Origin: CAVQZA01 sp963724805
GTDB taxonomy: Bacteria > Actinomycetota > Thermoleophilia > Gaiellales > Gaiellaceae
DNA length: 64,000 nucleotides
NCBI GenBank assembly: GCA_963724805.1
Contig: CAVRWA010000012.1
Location: 62,001-126,000 of the forward strand
Direction of reading: 5' to 3'
Of this stretch, positions 8,837 to 17,505 are shown piece by piece. Below the pieces are notes generated by a model that saw nothing but the letters and a program-made list of their open reading frames with translations, had not been told where the DNA came from and did no database searches. Numbering within the stretch: the first letter of the stretch is position 1; every line of letters begins with the position of its first letter. Position numbers and translations under genes: made by a program.

Positions 8837-10513
8837 CTAGGCGAGCGAGACACCGCGGAGCTCGATGGCTCCGAGGCCCTCGGGCTGGTAGCCCTTCACC
8901 TTCGAAGTGCCCGCGGCGACGTAGTTGTAGAAGTAGGCGAACACGACCGGGGTGTCCGAGAGGAGGATCCCCTCGATCTGCTTCGCGTACTTGCGCTGGG
9001 TGGGCAGGTCCGGCGCCGCGATGAACGACTTCACCGCCGAGTCGTACTTCGGGTTGGCGTAGTGCGCCTGGTTCCACGCCCCGCCGGTCACGAGGGGCGC
9101 GGTGAGGAACACGTTCGGGATCGCCCGGTGCCCGTAGTCGGTGATCACGGCCGGGCGGTTCAGCCAGGGCGTGTTCGTGTTGTAGTCGGTGCCCGCCGGG
9201 GCGCCGTAGTAGTCCCCGGCCGAGAGGAACTCGAGGCTCACCTGCATCCCTGCCTGGGCAGCGGACGACTGGATGATCTGCGCGTAGTCCGGGATCTCCT
9301 GCGTCTTGTACGTCGTGATCGCGAACTTCAGCCCCGACTTGCCGGCCGCCGCTAGCAGCGCCTTCGCGAGCGCGATGTTCTGCGTCCGCTGGTGCACCGA
9401 TGGGTCGTGCGAGGGGAAGCCCGTCCAGAACGGCGAGTCGTTCCCGAGCGTCGCGTGCCCGTTGAACAGCGTCTTGATGATCTGCGGGCGGTTGAGCGTG
9501 AGTGCGACGGCCCGGCGCACCCGAGCGTCGTTGAACGGCGCGATGTCGGTACGGAGGCCGACCTCGCGATGGTTCGAGGTTTTCGCGTCCCAGGTCTGGT
9601 ACTTCGAGCTGCCCTTGAAGGGCGTGGCCTCCTGGGCCGAGAGCTGCTGGACGAGGTCGACCTGGCCGCCGCGCAGGGCGAGCACCTGGGTCGCGGTGTC
9701 CTGGTAGAACGAGAGCTTGACCCCGTCGAGCGCGGGCGCTCCGCCCCAGTAGGCCTCGTTGCGGACGAACTGCGCTCCCTGGGTCTGGCTGTAGCTCTTG
9801 AACTTGTACGGGCCGGTGCCGGGCATCTTCGCAGCCACGTACGTGCCGGGCGCGTAGTTCTTCGGCAGGATCGGCGCCTGGTAGGTCGTCTGGCTGACGA
9901 GGTACGGGAACCCGCCCGTCGGCTGCTCGAGGTGGAACTGGACCGTGTACGGGCCTGCCTTGACGACGCCGCTCGGCGAGAGGATCCCCTTGTAGACGGA
10001 CGCGGCCGCGGACGTCGGTCCGGTGAGCACCTTGAACGTCTTCACGACGTCGTCGGCCGTCATCGTTTGGCCGTTGTGGAACTTGACGCCCTTGCGGATC
10101 TGGAAGGTCCAGACCGTCGCGGTCTTGTTGGGCTTCCAGCTCGTGGCAAGCCACGGCTTGAGGTTGAGCTGCGGGTCGGAGAACGTGAGGAACTCGCCGA
10201 CGATGCTGATCACGCCGAGGCCGCCCTCGTCGGCGACCTGGCTCGGCTCGGGCGGCTTGGTCGGGGCGAGGATTGCGACGCGGAGCGTCCCGCCGGCCTT
10301 CACGGCCTCGAGGCGCCGCGTCGCGGCGGACACGGGCGAAGCGCCGACCAGGCCGCCGAGCACGCTTGCGGAGAGGCCGAACATCGCTCCCCGGCGGAGC
10401 AGCTCGCCGCGGTCGAGCATCCCGTCGTTCCACTCGTCGATGAGGTTGTTCTCGATCGGGCCCGCCTGCTCTCGACGGAACTCCTCGATCTTCCTCCGGG
10501 TCTCCCGGTCCAT
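8837..10513 (-). CDS. Extracellular solute-binding protein, family 5 (peptide/opine-type), probable Tat export
   Basis: Captures the ligand of the operon A importer outside the membrane. The 558 residues carry the SBP family-5 pattern: a GGTLRVAILAP opening after the signal, TADDVVKTFKVL, GTGPYKF and AVALTLNRPQIIKTLF. The N terminus is unusual: about 38 charged residues precede R40-R41 in LLRRGAMFG, then a weakly hydrophobic stretch ending near VSAAT, which looks like a twin-arginine signal rather than a Sec lipoprotein signal; there is no lipobox cysteine. ATG at 10513 has a strong GAGGAGGGGG site. First gene of operon A, divergent from the IclR gene. The ligand cannot be told from sequence. 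Confidence 0.92.
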   Translation of the reverse strand: MDRETRRKIEEFRREQAGPIENNLIDEWNDGMLDRGELLRRGAMFGLSASVLGGLVGASPVSAATRRLEAVKAGGTLRVAILAPTKPPEPSQVADEGGLGVISIVGEFLTFSDPQLNLKPWLATSWKPNKTATVWTFQIRKGVKFHNGQTMTADDVVKTFKVLTGPTSAAASVYKGILSPSGVVKAGPYTVQFHLEQPTGGFPYLVSQTTYQAPILPKNYAPGTYVAAKMPGTGPYKFKSYSQTQGAQFVRNEAYWGGAPALDGVKLSFYQDTATQVLALRGGQVDLVQQLSAQEATPFKGSSKYQTWDAKTSNHREVGLRTDIAPFNDARVRRAVALTLNRPQIIKTLFNGHATLGNDSPFWTGFPSHDPSVHQRTQNIALAKALLAAAGKSGLKFAITTYKTQEIPDYAQIIQSSAAQAGMQVSLEFLSAGDYYGAPAGTDYNTNTPWLNRPAVITDYGHRAIPNVFLTAPLVTGGAWNQAHYANPKYDSAVKSFIAAPDLPTQRKYAKQIEGILLSDTPVVFAYFYNYVAAGTSKVKGYQPEGLGAIELRGVSLA

Positions 10514-10530
10514 CCCCCTCCTCCTTTAAA

Positions 10531-10545
10531 TGGACGCGCGTTCCA
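10531..10545. promoter_or_regulatory. Candidate IclR-family operator
   Basis: TGGACGCGCGTTCCA is a near-palindrome (TGGA...TCCA arms, one base offset at the centre) in the 128-base divergent gap between the binding-protein gene and the IclR gene. IclR-family operators often have TGGAA/TTCCA-type arms, so this is a reasonable binding site. It lies 18 bases upstream of the binding-protein start, overlapping where its ribosome site or promoter would be, which would suit repression. The rest of the gap holds an AT-richer stretch (10553-10630) but no other clear palindrome of that type. Confidence 0.4.
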
Positions 10546-10641
10546 CGATTCAGCCGTTATTGCATACCCCGAGGGGGCTGGTCAAGGAGTTTTGTTCCCC
10601 ATATGGATCAGTGTTCAAAACCGTTGTACAGTGATCGCACC

Positions 10642-11481
10642 ATGAGCGACGTCGTCGTCCCCACCGGCGAAGAGGAGGCCATCCCCGCAGCGGCGCGCCC
10701 GTCGAGCTCGGCAGGCGTCCACGCGGCGCTCGGCGTGCTGGAGCTGCTCGTCGCGCGCGGATCGCTCACGCTCGCCGAGCTCGCCCGCGAGCTCGGCCTC
10801 GCGAAGAGCACGCTCCACCGGGTTTGCTCCGTGCTCGTGCAGCAGGCCTGGGTCGTCCGCGACGAGGCGGGCCGCTACGAGCTCGGGGTGCAGGCGCTCG
10901 CGATCGGCTCCCGCACCTCCCAGCTCCCGATCGTCGTCGCGTTCCGCAGCATCGCCGCCGAGCTCCTGACCAAGCACGACGAGACGGTCTGCCTCGGCGC
11001 CCTCGACGGCGACGACTCGGTCTACGTCGCGATCGAGGAGACGTCGCACCCGGTGCGGCTCGTCACCCACGTCGGCAGCCGGACTCCCGCCTTCGCCTCG
11101 TCGAGCGGGCGCGTGATCCTCGCCGCCCGCCCGCCCGAGCACATCGCCGGCGAGTACGGCGGCAGGCCGCTCGTCACACCGACGGGGCGGCGCCTCAACG
11201 GCCTCGCCGAGCTCCACGAGATCCTCGCGCGCGTTCGCGAGGACGGCTACGCGGAGAACGACGAGGACACCGCGATCGGGCTCTACGCCGTCTCGGTGCC
11301 GGTCAGGAACGGTGCGGGAACGACGCTCGCAGCGCTCACGATGTGCATTCCGACCTCGCGGATGTCGCCCGCGCGCCACGAGAAGATCGTCGCCGACCTC
11401 CGCGCCGCCGGCGAGCGCTTCTCGGAGCTCGTCGACTGGCTGCCGGCCTTCACGGTCGGCGCCGACGTCCGTGATCGCTAG
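10642..11481 (+). CDS. IclR-family transcriptional regulator
   Basis: DNA-binding regulator of 279 residues. The winged helix-turn-helix is at about 20-80 (ALGVLELL, LTLAELARELGLAKSTLHRVC). The ligand-binding IclR domain follows, with SHPVRLVTHVGSRTPAFASSSGRVILA and a C-terminal SVPVRNGAGTTLAALTM, the usual IclR pattern. ATG at 10642 is chosen over ATG at 10603 because homology begins after it and a TACAGT box lies 9 bases upstream, suggesting leaderless initiation. It is divergent from operon A, which it probably controls. Its TAG stop is shared with the cupin gene through the palindrome CTAG at 11478-11481. Confidence 0.93.
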   Translation: MSDVVVPTGEEEAIPAAARPSSSAGVHAALGVLELLVARGSLTLAELARELGLAKSTLHRVCSVLVQQAWVVRDEAGRYELGVQALAIGSRTSQLPIVVAFRSIAAELLTKHDETVCLGALDGDDSVYVAIEETSHPVRLVTHVGSRTPAFASSSGRVILAARPPEHIAGEYGGRPLVTPTGRRLNGLAELHEILARVREDGYAENDEDTAIGLYAVSVPVRNGAGTTLAALTMCIPTSRMSPARHEKIVADLRAAGERFSELVDWLPAFTVGADVRDR

Positions 11482-12008
11482 ACGACCTCGCCCTCGAGCA
11501 GCTCGTCGGCGTAGGTCATCGAGATCCGGCCCATCACGCCCTGCTCGTTCGGCTCGTAGTGGCCCATCCGCCAGAGCGCCGGCGAGTAGACGTGGATCGA
11601 CGTCGCCGGGCACTCGCCCGCGTGGCGGACGCCGTGGATGTACGAGGCGTCGAAATCGAACGAGCCGCCGGCCTCGTGACGCCTCGAGTGCTCACGGATC
11701 CACCCGTCCGCCTCCCGCTGGAAGGAGTCCTCGAAAAGCGAGCCCTCGCACACGTACACGGCGCCGGAGGAGCGGTCGTGGTCGTGGTAGCCCGTGCCCT
11801 GTCCCTCCGTCCAGCAGATCAGCCACACGTCGATGTTCGGGTCGCGATAGAGCTGCTGGTAGTGCCGCACGGTCGTGTCGTGGAAAACGAAGCTGCGCCA
11901 GAGGGACTCGTCGGCTCCGATCTCCTCGGCGAGCCCGCGGAGCCCGGGCCGGTCGAGATCGAGGTCGGGCTTCAGTCGCCCGGCGAGCCACGGGGCGAGC
12001 GGGCTCAC
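11478..12008 (-). CDS. Cysteine dioxygenase type I-like cupin protein
   Basis: Small non-haem iron dioxygenase fold, 176 residues. The iron-binding His pair is in GQGTGYHDHDRSSGAVYVCEG and the third His in ASYIHGVRHAG, followed by SIHVYSP, the C-terminal CDO pattern. The arginine-containing RHYQQLYRDPNIDVWL segment also fits CDO. Members act on cysteine or other thiols, so substrate is open. GTG at 12008 overlaps the amidohydrolase stop (GTGA). Last gene of operon B; it converges on the IclR gene with a 4-base overlap. Confidence 0.87.
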   Translation of the reverse strand: MSPLAPWLAGRLKPDLDLDRPGLRGLAEEIGADESLWRSFVFHDTTVRHYQQLYRDPNIDVWLICWTEGQGTGYHDHDRSSGAVYVCEGSLFEDSFQREADGWIREHSRRHEAGGSFDFDASYIHGVRHAGECPATSIHVYSPALWRMGHYEPNEQGVMGRISMTYADELLEGEVV

Positions 12009-12865
12009 GGCAGGAGGCGAGTGGGATTCGCGTCCCGGATCATGTGAGCCACACTGTCGCCGAATCCGAGCACCGCGCGCAAGGTCGGTGCCGGGTCGGC
12101 GACGGGGATGTCGCTGCCGTAGACGAGCTGGGCAACGCCGAAGGTCTCGATGCAGAGCTCGAGCGCGCGCCGTCCGTACGACGAGGTGTCGAGAAAGACG
12201 TTGTCGTGGAGGGTCGAGCGGACGTCCACGCCGCGCGTCGCAAGCCGCTCGAGCTGAAACGGCGCGCCGCCGGCGAGGATCGAGAAGACGACGGGAAGTG
12301 ACGCCCAGCGCTCTTGCCCCTCCGCCAGCCAGTCCATATACGCGGCCTGCATCTGCGCCGGGTAGACGGCGACCGCCGACCACCACGGCGGACGGCTCTC
12401 GACCGGACCGCCCGACGGGTGGACGAAGAGAAACGCGCCGCGGCGGCCGAGCTCGTCGAGGAGCGGGGCGAGCGCGTCGAGGTCGCCGAGCGCCGCCGAG
12501 CCGACCGCCGCCCCCACGAAGCCGTCGAGACTGCCGCCGGCCGAGAGCGCAGCCAGGCGCCCGGCCGCAGCCGTGACGAGCTCGCGCACGCCGTCCTCCC
12601 AGATCTCGACGAGAGCAGCGCGCTCGTCCGGCGGCAGGCGGTCCAGCCCGATCGTCGTCTGGAGCGAGACGACGGCGAGCTCCGTGCCGTCGCGGTCGAG
12701 GACGGCGAGCCGGCGGTCGAGCCCGTGCTCGCGCAGGTCGAGCTCGAACTCGCCCTCGCCGAGCACCACCGTCGAGCCGCGCAGGAAGGGCGGCTCGGTC
12801 CGGGCGGAGAGCGCTGCGACGAACGCTTCCGGCCAGAGGTGCTGGTGGAGGTCGACGCCTGTCAT
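12005..12865 (-). CDS. Amidohydrolase family 2 (COG2159-type) protein
   Basis: TIM-barrel metal hydrolase or decarboxylase, 286 residues. The N-terminal HxH metal pair is in VDLHQHLWPEA; a further ligand is in FVHPSGG and the terminal Asp is in VYGSDIPV. The strand that usually supplies another His reads SILAGGAPF, so one ligand may be missing. ATG at 12865 overlaps the lyase-homologue stop (ATGA). The operon partners suggest a shared catabolic route with the lyase-like and cupin enzymes; no substrate can be named. Confidence 0.85.
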   Translation of the reverse strand: MTGVDLHQHLWPEAFVAALSARTEPPFLRGSTVVLGEGEFELDLREHGLDRRLAVLDRDGTELAVVSLQTTIGLDRLPPDERAALVEIWEDGVRELVTAAAGRLAALSAGGSLDGFVGAAVGSAALGDLDALAPLLDELGRRGAFLFVHPSGGPVESRPPWWSAVAVYPAQMQAAYMDWLAEGQERWASLPVVFSILAGGAPFQLERLATRGVDVRSTLHDNVFLDTSSYGRRALELCIETFGVAQLVYGSDIPVADPAPTLRAVLGFGDSVAHMIRDANPTRLLP

Positions 12866-14283
12866 CGGGCTCCGAGCTGAAGCACGAGCGCGGCGACCGG
12901 CTCGAGGTCCTGCGGAATCGGCTCGCCGGCCCGGAGCGCCGGCACGAGCGCGCGCACGGCCTCGTACGCGGAGGCGGTGCCGCTCCCCAGCGGACGCGTC
13001 CCGCGGAGGTCGACCGCCTGGGCCGCGACCACGAGCTCGATCGCGACGGCACGGGCGCCCAGCTCGACGACCTCGGCCAGCCGGCGCGCGGCGAGCGGCG
13101 ACAGCGTCATCCGGTCCTCGATCCCCTCCGCCTGCGTCGTGCTGACGAGCTCGAACGAGACCGGCTGCGCGAGCAGCCGCGCCTCGGCGACGATCCCCTG
13201 CATCGCGATCCCGAACTCCGCAAGGCCGTCCTCGGCGATGCCCTCCTGAACCGCGAGGCCCTCGGGCAGGCCCGAGAGCGGGCGCTGCAGGAGCTTGAGC
13301 GAGCGCTCGCACGCGCTCGCCAGCACGGGCGCAAGGGCGATCCGGACGAGATCGAGCGCCGCGGCGAGCGGCAGGGCGTCGAAGTTGCCGACGGCGAGGA
13401 TCCGCCCGTCGGCGACGAGCGGGTTCCCCTGCGCGGCGTTCAGCTCCACCGCGAGCTGCCCGAGGGCGAAGCCGAGCGCGTCGCGCGCGGCGCCGTGGAC
13501 CTGCGGCAGGCAGCGGAAGCAGAGGGGGTCCTGCAGGTTCCGCGCAGCGCCGTCGTTCCACAGGTGGCTGCCGGCGAGCGATTCCCGGACGCGCTCGAGC
13601 GAGACGCGCAGCCCCGGGTACGGGCGCGCCTCGGCGACCGCCGGGTCGAGCATGTCGACGTTCGCCCCGAAAGCCTCCAGGTCGAGCGCACCGGCGACGT
13701 CGAGCTCGTCGAGCAGAGCGGCCGCGTCCGCGAGCGCGAGCGCGGCGTGACCGGTCGAGACGGCGTTGTGGCAGAGGAGCGCGAGCGCCTCGCCGGCCGC
13801 GAGGGCGAGATCGCCGAGCGCGCCGTCGGCGAGATCGGCGTTCGCCGAGAGGTCGGCGACGCCGATCGAGCCGTACCGGCGCACCACCGGCCGCACGCCC
13901 GCGTTGAGGGCGTCCACCACCGCCTGCGCGAGCTCCAGGCGGACGCCGGGCTCTCCCGAGGCGAGCCCGTTCGCGAGCCTGCAGAGCGCCGCGCGGACGA
14001 CGTCGTCCGGCAGCGCCGGCCCCTGCCCGACGCGGTGGTTCAGCACGAGCAGCCTGTTGAACTCCGCCATGTCCTCGGGCCCGACCGCCGCCTTCTTCTT
14101 GGCACCGACGCCGGTGGTCAGGCCGTAGACCTCCCGCCCGTCGGCGGCCGCCGCCTCGACCACGGCGCGGGTGGCCCGCATCCGCTCGGCCGCGCCCGGC
14201 GCCAGCTCCACGGGCTCGCCGGCCCGCGCGACCCGCGTGAGCTCGGCGACGGTCAGGTCGCTGCCCGTGAGGACGACGGTCAT
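12862..14283 (-). CDS. Aromatic amino acid lyase (HAL/PAL) family protein lacking the MIO Ala-Ser-Gly triad
   Basis: Homologue of histidine/phenylalanine ammonia-lyase, 473 residues. Recognisable: YGLTTGVGAKKK (normally YGxNTGFG), RVGQGPALPDDVVRA, QDPLCFRCLPQVHGAARDAL, NAAQGNPLV and AVGNFDALPLAAALD. At the site of the self-made MIO electrophile, normally GSxGASGDLAPLA, this protein has YGSIGVADLSANADLA (residues 137-152), so Ala-Ser-Gly is absent. It cannot be a standard MIO enzyme; it may be a different lyase or isomerase, or a non-catalytic member. ATG at 14283 is preferred; an in-frame TTG at 14295 overlaps the upstream stop and is possible. Confidence 0.88.
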   Translation of the reverse strand: MTVVLTGSDLTVAELTRVARAGEPVELAPGAAERMRATRAVVEAAAADGREVYGLTTGVGAKKKAAVGPEDMAEFNRLLVLNHRVGQGPALPDDVVRAALCRLANGLASGEPGVRLELAQAVVDALNAGVRPVVRRYGSIGVADLSANADLADGALGDLALAAGEALALLCHNAVSTGHAALALADAAALLDELDVAGALDLEAFGANVDMLDPAVAEARPYPGLRVSLERVRESLAGSHLWNDGAARNLQDPLCFRCLPQVHGAARDALGFALGQLAVELNAAQGNPLVADGRILAVGNFDALPLAAALDLVRIALAPVLASACERSLKLLQRPLSGLPEGLAVQEGIAEDGLAEFGIAMQGIVAEARLLAQPVSFELVSTTQAEGIEDRMTLSPLAARRLAEVVELGARAVAIELVVAAQAVDLRGTRPLGSGTASAYEAVRALVPALRAGEPIPQDLEPVAALVLQLGAR

Positions 14284-14287
14284 CCCG

Positions 14288-16012
14288 CTACTCAAGCACG
14301 GCGGGCGGCGTGCTGCGCAGCCGCCAGAGCGTCCACTGACCGTTCGCCGAGGTCGCGATTCGCGTGCCCGAGAGAGTCACGGCGGCCCCCGCGACGGCGA
14401 ACCGCGGCGGCGGGTCGGCGGTGGGGCCGGCGAGGCGGATCGTGTGGTCGGGCCCGAGCGCAGCCGCGGTGACCGGCAGCGGCCCGACGACCGCCGAACC
14501 GTTGAGGACGTACACGCGATCGATCCGGCTGTTCCAGAACAGGTACACCCAGGCAGGCGAGCCACCACTCCAGGAGGCCTCGCCGGAGTAGACGAACGCG
14601 ACCGGGCCGTCCGCGTAGCGGTCGACCCAGGTGGGTTGCGGCCCGATCATGACCGACTGGAACCCCCGTGCCTGATCCCTCACGATGCCGCTCACGTAGA
14701 GCGACGCGCCGGCCAGGAGCACGCCGACGGAAGCCGCGATCGTCCACGTGTAGCGGCGTGGCACCAGCAGGAAGAGCAGCGCGAGATCGACCGCGATCGC
14801 GAACAGGAAGAAGCGGACGTCGGTTCCGGGATAGGAGAGCGTGAGGTGGTAGAGCGGGATCGCCGAATACGCGTCAGGCTCCGCGGCCTCCGAGAAGAAG
14901 CGAATCGGGAGCGTCGCGAGCAAGGCGAGCGCCGCGACGAGCGACACGATCGTCGTGACCCTCGGCCTGGGTGCACCGCGCGAGAGCCAGAGCGAGAAGC
15001 CGAGAAAGAAGAGCGGTGCCAGCCCGAGCAGGTACCGCTCACCCAGCCGCCCGAGGAGTCGCGACGTGAACAGGCCCACCTCCGCGACGAGGGCGAAGGT
15101 CAGCGAGACCGTGACCGCCAGAAACGCGCGCACGCCCGGCGAAGCCTCCCGGCCGCGCGCGGCCTCCATGACGAGGATCGCCAGCGCGACCGCCGGCGCG
15201 AACGCGACGAGGAGGATCACGTCCGCGAGGTGGTAGACGGAGAAGCGGAGCGCCGCGGTGAACGAGTACGAGACGGTTCCGGTCACCCCGTAGGCACCGA
15301 GCGGTGATCGGCCTCGGCCCAGGGTGAATGCGAGCCACACCGCGCTGAGGGCGACGATCGCGAGCAGGAACGGTGCCAGCCCTCGCACCAGGCCGGGTCG
15401 CCGCTCGAGCGCGACCAGGATCACGACCGCGAGCAGGAACGCCGGGACGAGCACGACCGCCTGCAGGCGCGTCCCGACCGCAAGCGCGAGCCCTCCGACC
15501 AGCAACAGCTGGTTGAGCCGCGTAGGCCGCGTCAGCGTCGCCGTCATCGCCCAGGCCGCAAGCACGAAGACGGGGTAGAAGAGGGTCTCGGTCATCAGGA
15601 ACCCCGAGTACGCGAGCCCGGGAAGCAGGAGCGTCAGCCCTGCTGCGAGGAGCGCGTACGCCCGCGGCATCAACGAGCGACCCCACAGATACACGGGCAC
15701 TGCTGCGAGGGACATCACGGTCGCCTGGGCCACCTTCGCGAGGTCGTAGCCGAGCTGGACGTCGGAGAGGCTGAGCGGCAGCCCGACGAACAGCGGGTAG
15801 AACAGGCTGAGGTATGCGGCGGGATGTCCGAGCACCGAGAGGCCGTCTCCGTGCCAGAGCCCGCGCCCGATTGCGGCGTAGCTCTCCTCGTCGGGCGACA
15901 TCCACGGCGAGGGGACCGCCAGCGCCGCCCAGGCTCTGAGGCCGAGCGAGGCGACGACCAGCGACCCGAGCGCGACGCATCCGACCGGCAGTCGACGCAC
16001 TCGGTCAGCCAC
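14288..16012 (-). CDS. Polytopic membrane protein, GT-C glycosyltransferase-like
   Basis: About 574 residues with 11-13 predicted membrane helices and a C-terminal extracytoplasmic segment of roughly 120 residues. After the first helix comes SPWMSPDEESYAAIGRGL, an acidic loop motif typical of GT-C lipid-phosphosugar glycosyltransferases (ArnT/PMT/PIG-M-type), then repeated hydrophobic helices. A role in cell-envelope glycosylation is inferred. GTG at 16012 is chosen because longer versions, up to 16096, would overlap the divergent RidA gene; there is no clear ribosome site, so the start is unsure. It precedes the lyase homologue by 4 bases but may not belong to the same pathway. Confidence 0.8.
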   Translation of the reverse strand: MADRVRRLPVGCVALGSLVVASLGLRAWAALAVPSPWMSPDEESYAAIGRGLWHGDGLSVLGHPAAYLSLFYPLFVGLPLSLSDVQLGYDLAKVAQATVMSLAAVPVYLWGRSLMPRAYALLAAGLTLLLPGLAYSGFLMTETLFYPVFVLAAWAMTATLTRPTRLNQLLLVGGLALAVGTRLQAVVLVPAFLLAVVILVALERRPGLVRGLAPFLLAIVALSAVWLAFTLGRGRSPLGAYGVTGTVSYSFTAALRFSVYHLADVILLVAFAPAVALAILVMEAARGREASPGVRAFLAVTVSLTFALVAEVGLFTSRLLGRLGERYLLGLAPLFFLGFSLWLSRGAPRPRVTTIVSLVAALALLATLPIRFFSEAAEPDAYSAIPLYHLTLSYPGTDVRFFLFAIAVDLALLFLLVPRRYTWTIAASVGVLLAGASLYVSGIVRDQARGFQSVMIGPQPTWVDRYADGPVAFVYSGEASWSGGSPAWVYLFWNSRIDRVYVLNGSAVVGPLPVTAAALGPDHTIRLAGPTADPPPRFAVAGAAVTLSGTRIATSANGQWTLWRLRSTPPAVLE

Positions 16013-16083
16013 TGATGGTGCTCGTCGACTGTCCAACGATGGAACTATGCATGCGCCGGGTCTTCCGAACCGAAGGAGAGCAC

Positions 16084-16455
16084 ATGTCCGAAGCAATCCA
16101 CGCCGACGCCGCGCCCCCGCAGGCAGGCCCCTATTCGCACGCGGTCCGCACCGGCAATCTGGCCTTTCTCGCCGGCCAGGGGCCGTTCCACCCCGTGACC
16201 GGAGGGATGCCGGACGCCTTCGAGGACCAGGTCAGGCAGACGCTCGAGAACCTGGCCGCGGTCGCTGAGGCGGCGGGCAGCTCACTGGCCGCTGCGGTCC
16301 GCGTGGGCGTCTACCTGCGGACGATGGACGACTTCCCCGCGCTGAACCCCGTGTACAGGGAGTTCTTCACGGAGCCCTACCCCGCGCGCACGACGATCCA
16401 GTCGAACATCCCGTTCCCGATCGAGATCGACGCGGTGCTCGAGCTCCCGTCATAA
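16084..16455 (+). CDS. RidA/YjgF family protein (enamine/imine deaminase-like)
   Basis: Small trimeric-type cytosolic protein, 123 residues, that hydrolyses reactive enamines and imines released by PLP enzymes. Family pattern: AGPYSHAVRTGNLAFLAGQGPFHP, then QVRQTLENLAAVAEAAGS, and the C-terminal YPARTTIQSNIPFPIEIDAV. The Arg of PARTT, which binds the substrate carboxylate, is present. ATG at 16084 has AAGGAGAG upstream. First gene of operon C; its presence suits a pathway producing imine intermediates. Confidence 0.9.
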   Translation: MSEAIHADAAPPQAGPYSHAVRTGNLAFLAGQGPFHPVTGGMPDAFEDQVRQTLENLAAVAEAAGSSLAAAVRVGVYLRTMDDFPALNPVYREFFTEPYPARTTIQSNIPFPIEIDAVLELPS

Positions 16456-16481
16456 CGTCGAGACGTCGCCGCTGTGACCGA

Positions 16482-16487
16482 TAGGGT
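16482..16487 (+). promoter_or_regulatory. -10-like box TAGGGT, probable leaderless start
   Basis: TAGGGT ends 7 bases before ATG at 16495. That spacing puts the transcription start at or next to the start codon, the arrangement expected for leaderless mRNA. No Shine-Dalgarno site is visible. Confidence 0.35.
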
Positions 16488-16494
16488 CGTGCCG

Positions 16495-17505
16495 ATGGAC
16501 GAACTGCGCATCGCGGTGGCCCTAATCGGGCTGGGCGAGATCGGGCTCGGCGCCCATCTCCCGGCGCTGTCGCGCGAGCCGCGCGTGGCCCTGGCCGCAC
16601 TAGCCGACGTCGACGAGCACCGCGTCGAGCGGGCCGCCGCGCTCGCTCCCGGCGCACGCGCTACGACGGCTGTCGAGGCCGTGCTCGCCGACCCAGCGAT
16701 CGACGCGGTCGTGATCGCGACGCCGCCCTGGGCGACGGCCCAGCTTGCGCGCCGGTCGCTCGAGGCCGGCAAGTATGTCCTCGCCGAGAAGCCCCTCGCG
16801 CCCTCGCTCGCGGACGCCGCGGAGCTCGCGGAGCTGCCGGAGGCACACGAGCGGCTCCAGATCGGGCTCACGTACCGTCACCACCCTTCGGTAGAGCGGC
16901 TACGCGAGCTCCTGCGCCAGGGCGCGCTCGGCGGCCCGCTGCTCGTGCAGGCGTCGGTGTGCGACGAGGTCGCCGACCCTGACGGAGATCCGGAGGGCTT
17001 CGCGCGCCGGCTCCGGTCGCTCGAGCACGGCCCGCCGGTGATCTTCGACGGCGTGCACGCCTGCGACCGGCTGAATTACCTGCTCGGCGCGATGCCGACC
17101 ACCGTGCGGGGGTGGGCGCTCCGCAGCGACGAGCGCTTCGCGACAGCGAACGCGAACGGCGCGATCCTCGAATACGAAGGCGGGACGCTCGTGCGCCTCG
17201 AGGTGATCTGGCTCTACCCCGTGCTGCCGCCTAGTCAGTTCGTCGTCACGGGCCCGCGCGGACGGGCCGTGCTCGACCCGCCGACGTTCGCCCTCAGCGT
17301 CGAGCTCGCCGACGGCACGACGGAGGAGCTGCCTGCGCCGGGGGACAAGACCGAGGTCTGCTTCGAGCGCCAGCTCAGCCGGTTCGTCGACCATTGCCTG
17401 GCGGGCACCGCGCCCGTCCCCGGGCTCGACGAGGCGCTCGCGAGCCTGGAGCTCGCGCAGCGCATCGCGGCGGCCGCGGGCCTGACCGCCGAGGTGCCCT
17501 CGTGA
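16495..17505 (+). CDS. Gfo/Idh/MocA-family NAD(P)-dependent oxidoreductase
   Basis: 336-residue sugar or polyol dehydrogenase-type protein. The N-terminal Rossmann fold is marked by ALIGLGEIGLGAHLPAL, the second strand by ALADVDEHR, and AEKPLAPS carries the family's conserved EKP lysine at the start of the C-terminal half. IFDGVHACDRLNYLLG supplies the catalytic-region Asp/His pair. GTG at 16474 is an alternative start. Its stop overlaps the GTG of the amidohydrolase at 17502 (GTGA). Substrate unknown. Confidence 0.88.
   Translation: MDELRIAVALIGLGEIGLGAHLPALSREPRVALAALADVDEHRVERAAALAPGARATTAVEAVLADPAIDAVVIATPPWATAQLARRSLEAGKYVLAEKPLAPSLADAAELAELPEAHERLQIGLTYRHHPSVERLRELLRQGALGGPLLVQASVCDEVADPDGDPEGFARRLRSLEHGPPVIFDGVHACDRLNYLLGAMPTTVRGWALRSDERFATANANGAILEYEGGTLVRLEVIWLYPVLPPSQFVVTGPRGRAVLDPPTFALSVELADGTTEELPAPGDKTEVCFERQLSRFVDHCLAGTAPVPGLDEALASLELAQRIAAAAGLTAEVPS

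Noticed and set aside
8013..10433. 806-residue open frame overlapping the binding protein and permease
   Set aside because: Out-of-frame reading of two well-supported genes; Arg/Pro/His-rich with no motif.
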